Of a DNA stretch of 64,000 nucleotides, positions 49,342-61,506 are shown in pieces. The notes beneath the pieces are model-generated. The model was not told where the DNA came from, did not search any database, and saw only the letters and a list, made by a program, of their open reading frames with translations. Each line of letters opens with the position of its first letter. The stretch's first letter is position 1. Location of the stretch: positions 62,001 through 126,000 of the forward strand of contig QVRM01002473.1 of assembly GCA_003439945.1 (NCBI GenBank), in the 5' to 3' direction. The stretch comes from Dermanyssus gallinae. Its lineage: Eukaryota > Arthropoda > Arachnida > Mesostigmata > Dermanyssidae. Position numbers and translations under genes: made by a program.

Positions 49342-49539
49342 ATGGCCTCTCAACAGGTGTTGTCATTCAGTAAGCTGGATAGTTTCACAGGCACACCACG
49401 AAGTTTTCAGCTGAATCGACAGGCGTCGATGCAGGGTCACCTCGTCCCTCCATACGAGGGACGGATGGGTTACTGGTTGGCCGCCTCAGATAAGCGGCTT
49501 CAGTGTGTGGGTCTGTTGGGGCCCCGGGCGTTCCCGTAG
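49342..49539 (+). CDS. Candidate small open frame, 65 residues; possible start of a retroelement gag
   Basis: The ATG is in a strong start context (GAAAATGGCC). The frame begins MASQQVLSFSKLDSFTGTPR and ends CVGLLGPRAFP before TAG at 49537. About 40 bp upstream, AAGTGGGGCCGGCGAAC resembles a primer-binding site, which starts TGG after an LTR. The LDSFTGTPRSF segment vaguely resembles the opening of gypsy-type gag proteins. No downstream pol is present, so at best this is a fragment. A first exon of a cellular gene is the alternative. Confidence 0.25.
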   Translation: MASQQVLSFSKLDSFTGTPRSFQLNRQASMQGHLVPPYEGRMGYWLAASDKRLQCVGLLGPRAFP

Positions 49540-49957
49540 CCTAGTGGAGCACAGCTCCAGTTGTTTGTTTTGTTGTTGTCGAACCCGTCGCCAGACTCAT
49601 CTACGCGGCTTAGCTGCCACTGTCGCGGTTGGGACGAATAGGTGTTGTAAGCAAGCAGATGTCCTGTTTTTGAACTATATACATACGTATGTACGTCCTA
49701 CGGACCTAAGTAGGCGTGCTCCAACGTATATGTCGAGCACTGAGCATTCAGTGCTCAGTGCCGACACGTGCTGAGTTGACATGCATATTGTAGGTATAGA
49801 CAGGAAGGGATCCAGAGAAGGGAGTGAAGCTGTCAGCGGACTGTATTATAATTTCAAAGTTTTTATCGCTGCAATAAACACTCGATGGGAGATTCTCGGA
49901 GCAGTATCCCCCACTAATGTCACTATTGGCGCAACTGGCTTCGTCGGCGTTTACTCC

Positions 49958-50047
<90 letters not shown>

Positions 50048-50850
50048 GAGCTCTACGAAACCTTTTGTAATAGATGCAGCACCCTTATAACTTGAATGGC
50101 CATGTTTTAATTGTGGTGAATTCATGGCCGGCGTATAATCGTATACCAGAACCTAACTACTGGTTTGTTTGATTGATGCCTACCGCTGCAGTAAGCTGTC
50201 TGTCAGACGATAATTCCCCCGTATTACTAGGTAGGCCAATTAAATAACTGTTCCTCTACAAACCCCATGTTCTACTGCTACCACAAATAATACTTCAACT
50301 ATCCCTTACCTACGATGGTTACTACTCGTTATAACTAGTCCGCGAGTGCTCAAGCAAGACGTTGCTTGTACTGTTGGTGTGTTACCATCATCATTATCAT
50401 CAGCATGATGTATGTCTGGCTACTACTGTTCGAACGGTGTGCTCAGCTTTGCCAGAAGAAGAAGAAGAGAGCGAGAGAGAGAGAGCGCGCGATCAAGATC
50501 GTCCAACCAAATACAGAGCGTAATTTTGCCGTGGCACGGACGGCTGAACGGACCGGAAAACGAAGACCGAAGACATTGACCAACGAACATTGACAGGCTT
50601 GGGGCGAGGGAAGACGTGACCCTTTCTAACATGATCACATTTGCTCCACTTTGCGGAAACTGTGGTCTGTTCTATACGCTGAACGAGTGCAGGAAAGCAG
50701 CGGCGCCGCTGCTAGCTGCTCAGTGGGGCTCAGTGGTTACCACCGTTTGGTGCGGTCATCATATGGTCGCCATGCCGTAGTAATCGTGTAGCCGAAAAAG
50801 GACGGTCATCTTTTGGTCAATGATGATTCACCTGTCTCTCTCTCTTGCAG
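49540..50850. other. No gene seen; (AT)n array
   Basis: An (AT)n array of about 40 units lies at 49963-50044. A small palindrome, GAGCACTGA-GCAT-TCAGTGCTC, lies at 49735-49756, and a GA-rich tract at 50457-50490. The pyrimidine tract at 50831-50847 belongs to the acceptor of the next exon. Confidence 0.5.
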
Positions 50851-51018
50851 AAAGACGACGAGCAGAAAGCATCCAGATATCTGGAAATCCAGGATAGCTC
50901 TGACAGGACCGTGAGAAAACGGGTCGTTCTCTTTAATGGCTTCAACTTCGCCACTGGCCGCGACCAGCTTCCACCACCATGGCCAGCATCCACCTACATT
51001 CGCCTTGTCGTCTTGTAG
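50851..51018 (+). CDS. Candidate terminal coding exon, 55 residues (unidentified)
   Basis: CACCTGTCTCTCTCTCTTGCAG makes an excellent acceptor ending at 50850. The other two frames stop early; phase 0 is open for 55 codons to TAG at 51016-51018. The peptide starts KDDEQKASRYLEIQDSSDRT and ends LPPPWPASTYIRLVVL. Phase 0 entry fits the exon at 38027-38091. A GTGAGA after AGGACC (50911) is a usable donor, so the exon could instead be 60 nt (20 codons, phase 0 to 0) with further exons downstream. ATTAAA at 51612 and AATAAA at 52108 are possible poly(A) signals. I cannot name the protein. Confidence 0.45.
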   Translation, partial: KDDEQKASRYLEIQDSSDRTVRKRVVLFNGFNFATGRDQLPPPWPASTYIRLVVL

Positions 51019-52556
51019 TTGTAGAACAAGGCTCTACATTCGTCCTGTCACCTGTGGACTCCTTCATACTCTAAATATGTTTCATCTGTTTCCTAGCATT
51101 TGTTTCTTCATAGAATTCCTCTATCACGTGTTTTGTTTTCCGGCTTGTAACGTTAAAACCGCTCTCCCCACTTAGTGCCAGACTCTTACGTGTACCGCTG
51201 AACTCTGTGCAGTGCTGGATTATATGGAAACCAGTTGGTGCGAGAAATTTGAACGTAACAATTTGTTGTTTTCCCAACAGTCCTTACTCGAATAGTCAAC
51301 AGACATAACTGGGACGTTTCTGGCCAATTGTATAGACACCTGCGTACGACTATGTGCGCGGTGTCTGTGAGATACATCTATCAGGGAAGGGTTTGAACTC
51401 TCCAATTTAGCGCTTCACAATTCTGGAAACTGTGTAACGTTGTTACGCAAACGCACAGGAGGCTGTTATAGGATTTATGTTTTCTCGGCGTGGATTCAAT
51501 TGATTTGAGACAGGTGGTGTTTTCGCAGCCTCGGTAACTCGGTTTTGCTGCACACCGTCAGCAGTTACAGACATCGTCATTGGTGTTGTTGCTACATGTT
51601 GCTGTTGTTTGTATTAAACCTGTGATTTGCCGCTTCTATATATATTCCAATTTAGCACAAATCCAATCACTCCGTGAAAGGGAATGAGATGTCGAGCATT
51701 ATTGGCGTGTTTGGGCGCAGGCGCCCTCTCTCAGCCACGGTATCCCGCCTCAGCAACGGTGGGTGTCTTAGCTGTGTCGCACTGCGCCTTAGCGAATTAC
51801 CTCTGCGGGCCGACGGTTTCAGGCTAAGCTCATTTGATCAAAAACAGAAAGTGTGCGAAAAATCCGGGCCACCCGGATTGCGGTCCATCCAGTTCACGGG
51901 GTTGAAGCTCCGATGTGTAGCGGCGGCACTGCATTTTAATCTGGCCCAGATTGGCTCTAAAAGGCGGCGATCAACTTAATGAAAGCAAAGCAATTTCGTC
52001 AAAGACAGGTTAATATTTCGCTGCACCTCTTTTACACCCCGATTGGTTTCATGTAGGTTACTGTACGACGTTTTCTGATGTACTACTAATGTAGATACGC
52101 ATAGAAAAATAAAAAGCGTGCACACATAAACATAATCAACCAAAAATTCGATCCATAGTGGGAGGGAGCTTAGCCTTGGAGCAAATGAACCAATATGCTA
52201 CTAACTATTAATCACTGTATAAGGTATGGTCTACTACTGATTTAAACTGTGGCTATGCTAGTCGTACTGGTATTATTTGCGTAGCATGCATTGCGCAGTT
52301 AAAGTTACGATTGCTTTTAGCACTTAGGTGACTTGACTTTGGCGGCACAAGGGCCTTTCAATCTTTTATACGAAGCGATCTTCTTTCATAAGGTCCTTAA
52401 GCAGGACCCACTGTGTATGTCCTCGACACTGACTGACTGCACGCTAGGTAGGCTGTTGGTGCGTGTGTGGTGCATTTAGAAGAAGCATGATGCAAAACGA
52501 ACAACGGGGCCTCGACGACGACGACAACAATACGACAACTCATGTTAGCAACTCAC
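51019..52556. other. No firm gene; possible 3' UTR at the start
   Basis: A plus-strand ATG frame (51689-51979, 96 codons) starts MSSIIGVFGRRR but has no splice or domain support. The CCCAACAGTCCTT word at 51273 also occurs in SINE family 2 and may mark a fragment. AT-rich unique DNA follows to 52500. Confidence 0.45.
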
Positions 52557-52802
52557 CCCGCTCCCGCGTTCATTTTCGTTTTGGGCGCGTTTTGTCGTAC
52601 TGTCGATGCTGATGATTTCGTCGTAGATCTCGTCGTCGTCTGCTGATGATTTTTTTTCGCCAAAGTCGTCGTTGTTGTTATTGCTGTTGTTGTCGTTATC
52701 GTTGTTGTTGTCGTCGTCGTTGTCGTCGTCGGTGTCACAGGCGCATTCATCAGTGTCTCTGCGGTAGTGTTCTCTGCACACGCTCGTGGCGACGGCATCC
52801 AT
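52557..52802 (-). CDS. Candidate first coding exon, acidic Asp/Asn-rich (unidentified)
   Basis: On the minus strand an ATG at 52802 opens 82 codons that end exactly at a consensus donor GTGAGT (52556-52551), phase 0. The product begins MDAVATSVCREHYRRDTDEC, runs through an Asp/Asn tract and ends DEIISIDSTTKRAQNENERG plus two residues. The frame is also open upstream of the ATG to about 53069, so the exon might be longer and begin at an acceptor instead. GC-rich DNA upstream would suit a promoter. The Asp/Asn run comes from a GTC/GTT repeat, so chance is possible. Confidence 0.35.
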
Positions 52803-55491
52803 CGTTGGTTGGTTGGTTCGTTCGTTCGACGATTGAACGAATTGTTCGTCTCGGCATCGCTTTGATGACGAGACTGCAGAATGAATAGAGGCAGCGGCAG
52901 CCGTAACAGCCTCAGCAGAAGAAAAGGCAGCAGCAGCAGCAGCCCTCAGCGGCGTCATCGCGCTTGGGTACGGTAAGCGCTGCCATCCCTTCTCGGTCGC
53001 GTTCCGATCCCTCGAATGGTTTCTGCGCTCCCCATCTCTCTCATCTGCCTTCCGGGCGCGCCCGTGCATGCACGTATAAGGCAGGCAGCCAGGTAGGCAG
53101 GCGGTGGGGCGGGGAATCGCAGGTCTTCGGCATCGTCGTTAGTATCTGGAGGGTCCAGGGGTCCGTTCAAATTCGTTGAGCGAATGCCCCTCTGATCTGG
53201 TCGGAGAAGCGGGGGTTGGCGGCGGCGGCGGACGGGGATTTGACTTCTGCCACCCCACTCGTGCCGAGACCTGATGATGCTGACGTTGATGTAGATGGCG
53301 TTCTGTGACGACAGCGAGAAAAAGACGACGGCGTACGGGGTGGGTTGAGGAGGAAACGGGGACGGCGGTAAAGGAAGCCAAGGTTTTCCTGATTTCTTTG
53401 ACTTCTCTGCTGCTGGTCTTGCCGCGTCCTTGTCTGGCCTAACTGGCAGCTAAGAAAGAGCCACCTCAGAGTTGTTGTTCTTCCTCTTCTTCTTCTTCTG
53501 GTATTAACGTTGCTTGGGTAGCTACTTTTCTGGCTTCTGGCAGGCTTATGCTCGATCGCGGGCTCGATTCCTCGTGTAGGGATCTATTTATTGTGTTCGA
53601 ACATGTCAGAAGTTTACGAGTATAAATTACGCATTACAATAGAAAAAACAATGACACGCTTCGGTGGTTTCGTCCTATATAGACAAAAAACTGGCTCGAA
53701 AAGATGGCTTCATTGGCTTCTTGAGGTACTTGCTTAAGATGCAATTCTGGGGGCCATATACGCGCACAATTGCCGCAGAGAGTTCGGTCGTGGTGAGTTG
53801 GAAACCTAGTTCTTTTAAACTATTTTTCAATTGTTGTAGCTAACGGGATCGATCCTACTGTTGCTGTCTTTGTTATTGTCGTCATTGCTGTTGTTGTTGT
53901 TCTGATCATCGGTCGCTGCTGGTTCTGCGCTAATTAATCTGTCGCAAGATGGGCAGGACTAGGAATAAAGACAACAAAGACATGCTATTGCACCCGGTAT
54001 CTTTAGGCGGCCTAGTTGTGCAGGACGTGGTCATGATGGAAGGACTCGCAATTGTGTCGTCGTTGACCCAGGCTACGGACACTGCGGTTTAGGGCAAAAA
54101 AGCGACTAGCAAGCATATTAATAGAGCAGCTTCCGTTCTGATAGAGCCAGCCTTCGAGCTGTTAGTAGCCAAGAAGAAGCTGGAGTTTGGTTACACGCCC
54201 TACCCGGCCGCGGATTGGGTGGTTGTTGCTGTCAGTGTTGTTGTCGCCGCCGCTGTCATCCTTATCACTTAGCAAGTGATGGTGGTGTCGATGCATTTTG
54301 CAATGACAATCAGCGTCACGGAACGCTCACCGATTAAATTAACTCCTCCACACTCTGATGCTGCGAGCAGAGAGATCGGGGTCTATGGTCCGATCGAGTG
54401 GCTTCGACGGTTCTCCGGATCGCCGGGCTCTCTTGCGGCTGATGCAGGCGACCGAGTACGAAGATGCTGAACGAATTATGAAGTCTGCAGGCGTGTAGAC
54501 AGCGGTGGTTGGTGCTCCGTAACGCCTAATCAGCCAATCAGTCACTACACTGGCCAGCTGCTACGGACGTGCTCGCGTTATAACGTCACGAACAATCACG
54601 GCGGCTGTTGCCACTACGGCCGACTGCATAGCGCGCGGTTACGGATGGATTCCGTCTGTTACTAAATGACACGCAAAAAACGCTGGCTCGCTTATTAATA
54701 ATGATGTGCTTACTATGCTTGTTATCGACTCTCTACAATATATATATATATATATATATATATTAATTATTATTTGACAATCTATGATGAGTGGGCATTT
54801 ACGTAGGCGCGTAAATTTTCAGCTGTAAAAGCAGTTGTTGTTTTCGGTTTAGCATCAATCGAAATGGTTTTGTTTGTTGGTAACCGTGTTGTGTAAAATT
54901 GTTGATAAGCGTTATACCCCTCATCTGGAGCAGCCGAAACACTTTACTGCTGGTGGCATTTTCAGGCTTAGCAGGCTGTTCTACTAAGTCATCTGTCGCT
55001 GCCCTTCGTCGACTCTCTGGCTAACCCCTTTTGTGCTACGATCAGGTTAACTATGATTGTCCTTTGTGACACACTCGTGCCTTTTCTATCTAATTCCGCT
55101 TTAACTGTTATCGACGGTGGTTATGTTTGACATTTAGTCCTCGATGACATTTAGTCCTCGACAGATTAGTTGTGATTGTGTTGCACGAAATCATTGCCCG
55201 CCGTACCTTTAGGCTGGATTAGGGCCGCGTGCCCGAGCGGGTACAGAGCGAAGAGTGAGAGATGAGGGACAAATGCAGACAGATAGAAAACCGCGAAAAA
55301 GCATTGGTTTTGTTTCTTGTTTCACAGGGCTTGTCGTAACAATATGGGAGGTCTGGTCTGGAAAGGTATTATGACAGGCCGACAGCCAACGGCGGTTACG
55401 GCGCAGAAGCAGGCATAGATAGACTGAAGTTTAGGTCGGCTAGCGCAGAGGACGAAGGTTTATTCATTGACGGTTCCCTTTCTGTCTTTAG
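52803..55491. other. No gene seen
   Basis: GC-rich DNA runs to about 53400, with CTT repeats at 53480-53500. Further on are (AT)n at 54736-54763 and an exact 17-bp tandem duplication, TGACATTTAGTCCTCGA, at 55128-55161. A B-box-like GGGCTCGATTCC at 53563 has no partner A box. Confidence 0.5.
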
Positions 55492-55793
55492 CATCGTCTG
55501 TGACGAAGTGTCTCTCTCTCTCTCTGAGTGTGTATAGGACCGATGTTTATCCCGTTCTTGCTTATTTGGTCAGTTGCCTGGCGTTGGCTGGGAGATCTGG
55601 GTTGTGTCTATCCCATCTAGGACGGCACATACCACTTCGTTTCGCTACTGCGCCTTGGCCTCTTTCGTACGGCTGGAGAGACTGTCAGGATCACCCGAGG
55701 CAGAAAAAACTGAGCACACTAAGTGAACAGTGCAACAAAGAAGATAATGCGAACTACCCGAACAACGGGCGGAGTTTGAACGAAAAGGCTTGA
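55492..55793 (+). CDS. Candidate terminal exon, 99 codons (unidentified)
   Basis: The acceptor TTCCCTTTCTGTCTTTAG ends at 55491. One frame, entered in phase 1, is open for 99 codons to TGA at 55791. It contains a Leu/Ser stretch from a CT repeat, a hydrophobic segment (VYPVLAYLVSCLALAG) and a hydrophilic end (CQDHPRQKKLSTLSEQCNKE). The phase matches the exit phase of the exon at 3094-3717. Acceptor quality and length make it one of the better candidates, but no family is recognised and no poly(A) signal is close. Confidence 0.3.
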
Positions 55794-57514
55794 TTTAATT
55801 ACCTTCAGTATAGAGTCAGCTGGTTGGGAGAGCATACGTGCGAGACAGAACGTTGTGCCGACGGAGCATCGCTAGAGGTCGACACAGGTTCGCTGTACGT
55901 ATTCGTAGCTCGGCCAAGCTTGTAAGACGTATGTATTATCGATGGGGCAACAACCAAGCTGTTAGGTGAACTGCAGCTCTTGACACCAAAGGGTGCGTGC
56001 GCTGTGTATATCATAGCTGTCGTGAAGCATTAGCAAATGCAAACTTCAAAAAATATATACGTTAGTTTTTTCGTCTAAGATTCAGTTAAGTTTTAGTTAT
56101 TTATCTATTTTTAGATTTCTGTGCAGCTACGGCATAGGCCGGACGTTCGTTAAGGGTTGAGTGCCTTTGGTCACTCAGTCAGCTCAGTATAATTAAACGG
56201 CTACATTTTCTGCTTCGCACAATTACCCGAGAACACGTTTTATGTAACCTTACCGTAATTGGGTTTCTAGTAACCCGGCTATGCGTTAGTGGTGAAGGCA
56301 ATTTGACAATAGATAGACATTAAGTCATCATGTTAGACTGGAATGGACAGCAAGAAGTTCAACAAGCCAGGAGCGAGGTAGAAGTTAGACATCTCAAATG
56401 CGTTCCACCTGGTGAGAGGGGATGGACCGAATTTCACAAAACAGCCTTTGGAGTCAAATAATTGTACGTTGCAAATTGTTGCATTCATTTGCATTGTTCT
56501 CAATGCGACGGCAATGCGTATCAAGCCATTAACATCGTTCAACTTAAATAATAAGTACAGGCGGAGTTATTCCTAGTAGCCGACAGTACTTATTTTATGT
56601 ACTCAAGCTTAACTCTGTTATACGTCATACGCATGCGACACTTAGCCTTAGTAGACGGAGATTCCGAGACTGTGGCCAGCCAATATATGGTCAGTCGTCG
56701 AGCGCGTGGATTTTCACGTATCTGCTTATCAGTCGCGGGTGCCCTTCTTATCATGTAAATAATAGGCTATTTTTCATTAATGGAAACGGTGCAGTACAAG
56801 CCAGGAGTGAGTCTCTGTGTGCAGCAACCTATAACAGCCGGCAACATTGTTCATGGCGCGAAAGTTCGCTTCCCTTAAAGCCGTTTGTCGATATGTTTGC
56901 CGGTCGCCCGGTTTAGGGTGAGACTTTTCCACCAAAGGTATCTTTTCAGGCTTCTCTTGCTCTCTGACTTCAAATACCTCAGGTCAGCCGATTGTTACTG
57001 AGCAAACGCACTCGCCTGTTCTAAGTTCGTGGAAAAATTGCACGACCGGTTAGAGCGACAATTGGCGTTTGCGACAAGGCGTTATGGATGAGGCGAGCGC
57101 TATTTGAGAATGTCTAAGCCAGATTGAGCTAGTTTTGGACGGCACTTACAGATGTATTCTTGAGTCGGAGTTGGAGTTCCAGGAACAAACATGCGGTATT
57201 TACTACTCTGGTCTGATGTATCTTATGTTTCGATTCGTGAAACGTTTTAATCCAAATGGCCACTTGTTTAGCTTGCCAAACCTTGCCAGCAAAGAATGCA
57301 AACTTGTCGTTACGTAAATAAATTTGTTACGTGTTGCCTTCTCTAGCTTGCCAAAACTTGTATTCCACTCATTTACACTAGTATGTTTCCAACCAAAAGT
57401 AAGCTAGCAGGTTGAACACATTGAAGCGTGGACGACTTTGACGGTAGGTCGAAGAGGCAGGTTATACACATACCGATTTGGCAAGTTGGTAGTACCACAA
57501 CTTTTAGGGCAGAT
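55794..57514. other. No firm gene
   Basis: Mostly unique, moderately AT-rich sequence. Short open frames occur at 56330-56460 (+), 56333-56542 (-) and 57135-57317 (+), overlapping or lacking splice sites and starts. I find no repeats of note apart from two AGCTTGCCAAAMCTTG words at about 57270 and 57345. Confidence 0.45.
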
Positions 57515-58024
57515 ATGAGGACGGAGGTACGAAGACTACGTACTGTTCCCAACTCGATCGAGGGACCCGAGCGAGGGATGAAGCGACTGCCCAAAACCGT
57601 CCTTGGAGGCGCGCGGATGACAGAGGAGCGTTCGTTCACTCAAGAACAGCCGCGCCCACCAACGTGGCTGCCACCAACGAGAATAAAAAGAAGACAGATA
57701 AGGACGGGAGAAGGAAAAGGGCAAGAACCAACGAAATATTTTGTCGATGCTTTGCGGTGGCGACAGTGGCGGAGAACGAACCACCACCACCGCTCGTTGG
57801 CAACCGAGGAAGTCGTCAATAACTTTCCGATGGCTGGATCGAGCTGGAGCTTTAGAACACAGAAGTGGGACCGGCCGCCCGAAGGGCCGAAGGACGAAGA
57901 CCGACCCGGCACGGACGCGGAGAGCGAAGGGAGGCGCGGGATGGCGGTTTCCGGGCAGCGAGCAGTGCATTGTCGTCGTACACTGTTGCTGCTAAACGGA
58001 TGTTCCATTCCGCCTCTGTCTTAG
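57515..58024 (+). CDS. Candidate open frame, 169 residues, highly charged (unidentified)
   Basis: An ATG at 57515 opens 169 codons ending with TAG at 58022. The product is basic and hydrophilic at first (MRTEVRRLRTVPNSIEG), has a Trp/Arg-rich part (DALRWRQWRRTNHHH) and then an acidic Glu/Asp/Pro part. Two minus-strand frames overlap it and are almost as long, which points to a GC-rich, stop-poor region rather than to strong coding evidence. A following CT-rich stretch (58040-58150) and GC-rich block could be promoter DNA of another transcript. Confidence 0.25.
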   Translation: MRTEVRRLRTVPNSIEGPERGMKRLPKTVLGGARMTEERSFTQEQPRPPTWLPPTRIKRRQIRTGEGKGQEPTKYFVDALRWRQWRRTNHHHRSLATEEVVNNFPMAGSSWSFRTQKWDRPPEGPKDEDRPGTDAESEGRRGMAVSGQRAVHCRRTLLLLNGCSIPPLS

Positions 58025-60600
58025 CAAGTATCTCTCGCTAGCCAAGCTCTCTCTCTCTCTCTCTCGCTAGCCAAATGCCCTCTCTCTCTCGCGCAGGCTA
58101 AGCGTCTGTCTCGTTCTCTCTATTTTCTCTCTTTCACTATTTTTACTCTCGTACATTAGTTGAGTGCTGAGCGCGGCGGAGCGCGACGCCGGCGGGACAG
58201 GTTCCGGACGCTCACTTTCCTTCGGGCGGCTAACGCAGAAACTTACTCGAGATCGTCGTGGTCGTCGACGTCGTCGTCGTTGTTGTTGAGCTCGTCCTCC
58301 CGTTAATTGACGTTCGATGGGCTGAAAAGCGGTGCTGGCTGCTCACTACACTGCTGCCGCTGCTGCTACTGCTACTACTACTACTACTACTACGAGCATT
58401 GCTGCGCCTGTTCGGCGAGAGAACCCACTAGCCCACTGCTGTACGTCCTGCACGTCCCACTTTTGCGCCCCTTCTGCGTTCGTGCCCATCGTAGCCCAAC
58501 CCATGCCCCTTTCGCCCATTAACTAGAGACTGACTCGCTGTTTCGTTTCGTGTCTCGATTACTGTGCAAAGTCTGCAGTGTGCGCTCACTCACTCGGTCG
58601 TCTCGGCCGATAGCTTCGGTAACAGATCTGAGAACTGTGCGTAATCGACGACCACTCTCACTATCAGGGATAGTGTAGCCGCCAACTCAAGCGTCACGAC
58701 CAACAGGTGTGGGTTGGACACGCATACTCTAATACGCTTGGTTAGTACGTTCATTCTAGCCCAGTTCCAGGTTTGTATCGGTAGCCGCCTTGATTCCGTT
58801 GGATTGTTGGAATGTCACTCTTCTTCGCCTGTCGCCGTTGGCCTCTTCATCACAAAAACCTCATTTGACGACATTTATTCTAGAATTCGAAAACCGCCGC
58901 GTTCTGATCGCCATCGTGCTTTAGATTGGACACGCATACTCTAGCCCGTCGCATACCGAGTCTGAGAGCGGGGGGGGGGGGGTGCGGAGGAGTCCGGGTT
59001 TAGTGGGTTTGTGAGCCCCACACTGGTCATGCAGGCTGTCAGTGTCGCACCTGCATTCTGCATTCCCAAAACCTCCCAGAAAACAAAAGCCCGTCCAGTT
59101 GGTAGTGTGAATAGGTGCTGATTGTGCCTGTATTAGTTCATCCTCTAACTGCTGCTGGTTTAGCTGTAGTTTCTAGTGGCCTGTCCCAATTTTAAAGGCT
59201 TCCGTTGTTAATATTCGAGTTTTTGTAAGGCAGGCTAGTTGAACAGTTGTAGAGCAACCATTTAGCAGGATGCATGACGCTGCTGAGGTGTTGATTTGGT
59301 ACTCGATTTTTTGAAGACGGGTGGGGTAGGAAGGTAGGAGAAAGCGGATTTTGTTATCGAGCAGCTTTCAAAACAACCCACTTAGAAGTGTTTCTGTTAA
59401 TTATAGGCCAATAAACGAGAATACTACGATAAGGTTCGTGTTCAAGGAGTTAGGAGCTATATACAAGTATTTTCGTTTGTATCAGCCTGACAAGGAGTCG
59501 TCACTACGCTGCATGCAGTAAACAGGGGTTGAGCAGGATCAAGAATCAGTTAGGAGCAAAAAAAGTTATAAAGGAAACGTCGTTGCTAATGAGGATTCTC
59601 AGGGAGTAGTGCAGATAATTAATACAATCTTGTTGTTCTTATCATTATCATAATTTTGCTCACCATGCACAATTATAATAATGACAGGCTCTTAGAGCTT
59701 AAGCTCACAGTAATTGATTGTTGCACTAAAGAAGCCTTATTAGATGATAAATTGGCCCAATGAAGTCCATAATACGAAGTTGGGTTGAATACATTGCAGC
59801 TGAGGTGGTGCATATTAAAAAAGCCCTCATGTCCTTGATTGTGTCGTCGGTGTAATAATAGAAGTAACCTTTCGACGAACCACAAAGACAGCCACTTATA
59901 AAAATATCATGGCACTATATATATGTATGCTAACCGAAAATGGTTCGAATAAAATAACTTTCGGGCCAGCCGTGATATTGACCAGGGCGGCACATTAACT
60001 AACGACATTATTGTTGCATCCGCCACGTAAATATGAACTAGGCCAGTTCGGCTACGCTATTGCTATTGTGCAACTGTGGTAATTGAGTTCTTTTTAAAAA
60101 ATCTCCATACGAACGCTTGGATGGCAGAGAAGATTTTTGTGAAGCTATAATAGATGGGACAATTATATCTAAATTTATATATTTATATATATTTGTATGC
60201 ATATATATATACATGCATACAAACATACATAAATGTGTGTATGCTCGTCACGAAGTGCTCGCGGTATTAGCTGAGGGTCATTGTCATCGTCGTGGTGGTG
60301 GTGGTGGTGGTGGCGAAGATGGTGACGGAGAAAAACGTATTGCGTGCGGCTACGAGACTCACTCATTCGCTCGCTTGCTTCATCACTAAGGTTCACTCGC
60401 TTCATTGCCGCCCGCGCCCGCTTGGGTACGACGGCGGCGGCGGCGGTGCTGAGGGGTTGGCAGGGAAGCACCCACGCACGCTCTATCTAGCCCAGACGAA
60501 GGCCCAACCAGTGCCCACAGCGTGTATGCCGCCCTATGCCGCACTCCTTGGGAAGGCTGAGGAAACTGGGGCAAGTGCGCGCCATTGAGTGAATACTTAC
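58025..60600. other. No gene seen
   Basis: This holds CT-repeat blocks at 58049-58140, CGT/CTA repeats at 58260-58395 and 12 G at 58969-58981. AT-rich unique DNA runs from 59400 to 60240, followed by a GGT repeat at 60290-60312. Confidence 0.5.
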
Positions 60601-60850
60601 GTAGCACCAGTTCAACAGACGACGACGACGACAATGGCGACAACAACAACGACAACGACGACGACAACGACAACGACGACGACGACGACAACAACAACAA
60701 CAACGACGACGGCGACGACGACAACAACGACGACGGCGACGATAGGCAGATGACGAGACGAGAAAACGCAGTTGCAGAAGATTGCTGCGGACCTCTCGAT
60801 AGAGATCTAGGCGGCAAGACTTGACGGGATGAACAGGAGGGCAGAGGGGG
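60601..60850 (-). other. Candidate minus-strand exon ending at a consensus donor
   Basis: On the minus strand CTGGTGCTAC is followed by GTAAGTATT (60600-60592), a donor matching U1 at nearly every position. Upstream the sequence is pyrimidine- and GC-rich, as in a 5' UTR or promoter. No ATG frame is convincing, because most of the stretch is a TCG/TTG repeat. It could be a non-coding first exon for the coding candidate at 52802. On the plus strand the same stretch reads as Asp/Asn repeats. Confidence 0.3.
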
Positions 60851-60999
60851 AGAGAGAGAGAGAGACGTGGGGAGAGTAACGACTCAAAGGCGAGCGAAGC
60901 GAGGGCTATATTATGGAGGCTTCATTAGGCCTTGTGCAGTTAGCTGCTTGACGTCGTGCCGCGGCAATGATGTGTAGCGTGTGGTACGAGTAGAAGGGA

Positions 61000-61506
61000 A
61001 TGTCGTGGGGGTATCGAGGGGTGGGTCGAGTTTCCTCGGGGGATTGTCGTTGCCTCCCGCCAGCCGCGACTGCCCGCCTGCTTCCGTGTTCTACGTTTGC
61101 CGCATCCGACGGAGCCCTGATGACGGGTAGCCGCGTGCGCCTACGGAGATTGAAGTTGTTGGTCGTCCATGAAGTTCGAGAAGAAACTCTACTTCAAGAA
61201 GAGAAGAAGAAGAAGAAGGTTTGTTTTTTGAGACCCCAAATAGATGACAGAGAGGGTGAGAAAGCGCGCGCTGGCGAAAAAACATTGGGAGATGCTGGGG
61301 GAGATAGGCGAATGGGTTCTATTACTGGGTTCTTCTTGTACATACGTTCAAACAGTCAGACGCTTGACAACAACAACAACCACAACAACAGCAACAGCGA
61401 CTCTGTCAATTGTGCCCGAGCTCTTATCTGCCTACGGTGCTCATATATAGCTGGCGTGGCTGATTACGTAGTGGAGCTTCATTGGCTGGAGTTTCTGCGG
61501 TACTAG
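61000..61506 (+). CDS. Candidate open frame, 168 residues (unidentified)
   Basis: An ATG at 61000 opens 168 codons to TAG at 61504. The product starts MSWGYRGVGRVSSGDCRCLP and has Glu/Lys-rich (EEKKKKK) and Asn-rich segments from AAG and CAA repeats. It ends ADYVVELHWLEFLRY. The upstream context (GGGAATGTC) is weak. No domain, splice site or poly(A) signal supports it, so it may simply be a long chance frame. Confidence 0.25.
   Translation: MSWGYRGVGRVSSGDCRCLPPAATARLLPCSTFAASDGALMTGSRVRLRRLKLLVVHEVREETLLQEEKKKKKVCFLRPQIDDREGEKARAGEKTLGDAGGDRRMGSITGFFLYIRSNSQTLDNNNNHNNSNSDSVNCARALICLRCSYIAGVADYVVELHWLEFLRY

Noticed and set aside
60585..60824. Plus-strand Asp/Asn-rich frame
   Set aside because: It is the direct translation of (GAC/AAC)n repeats and overlaps a strong minus-strand donor.
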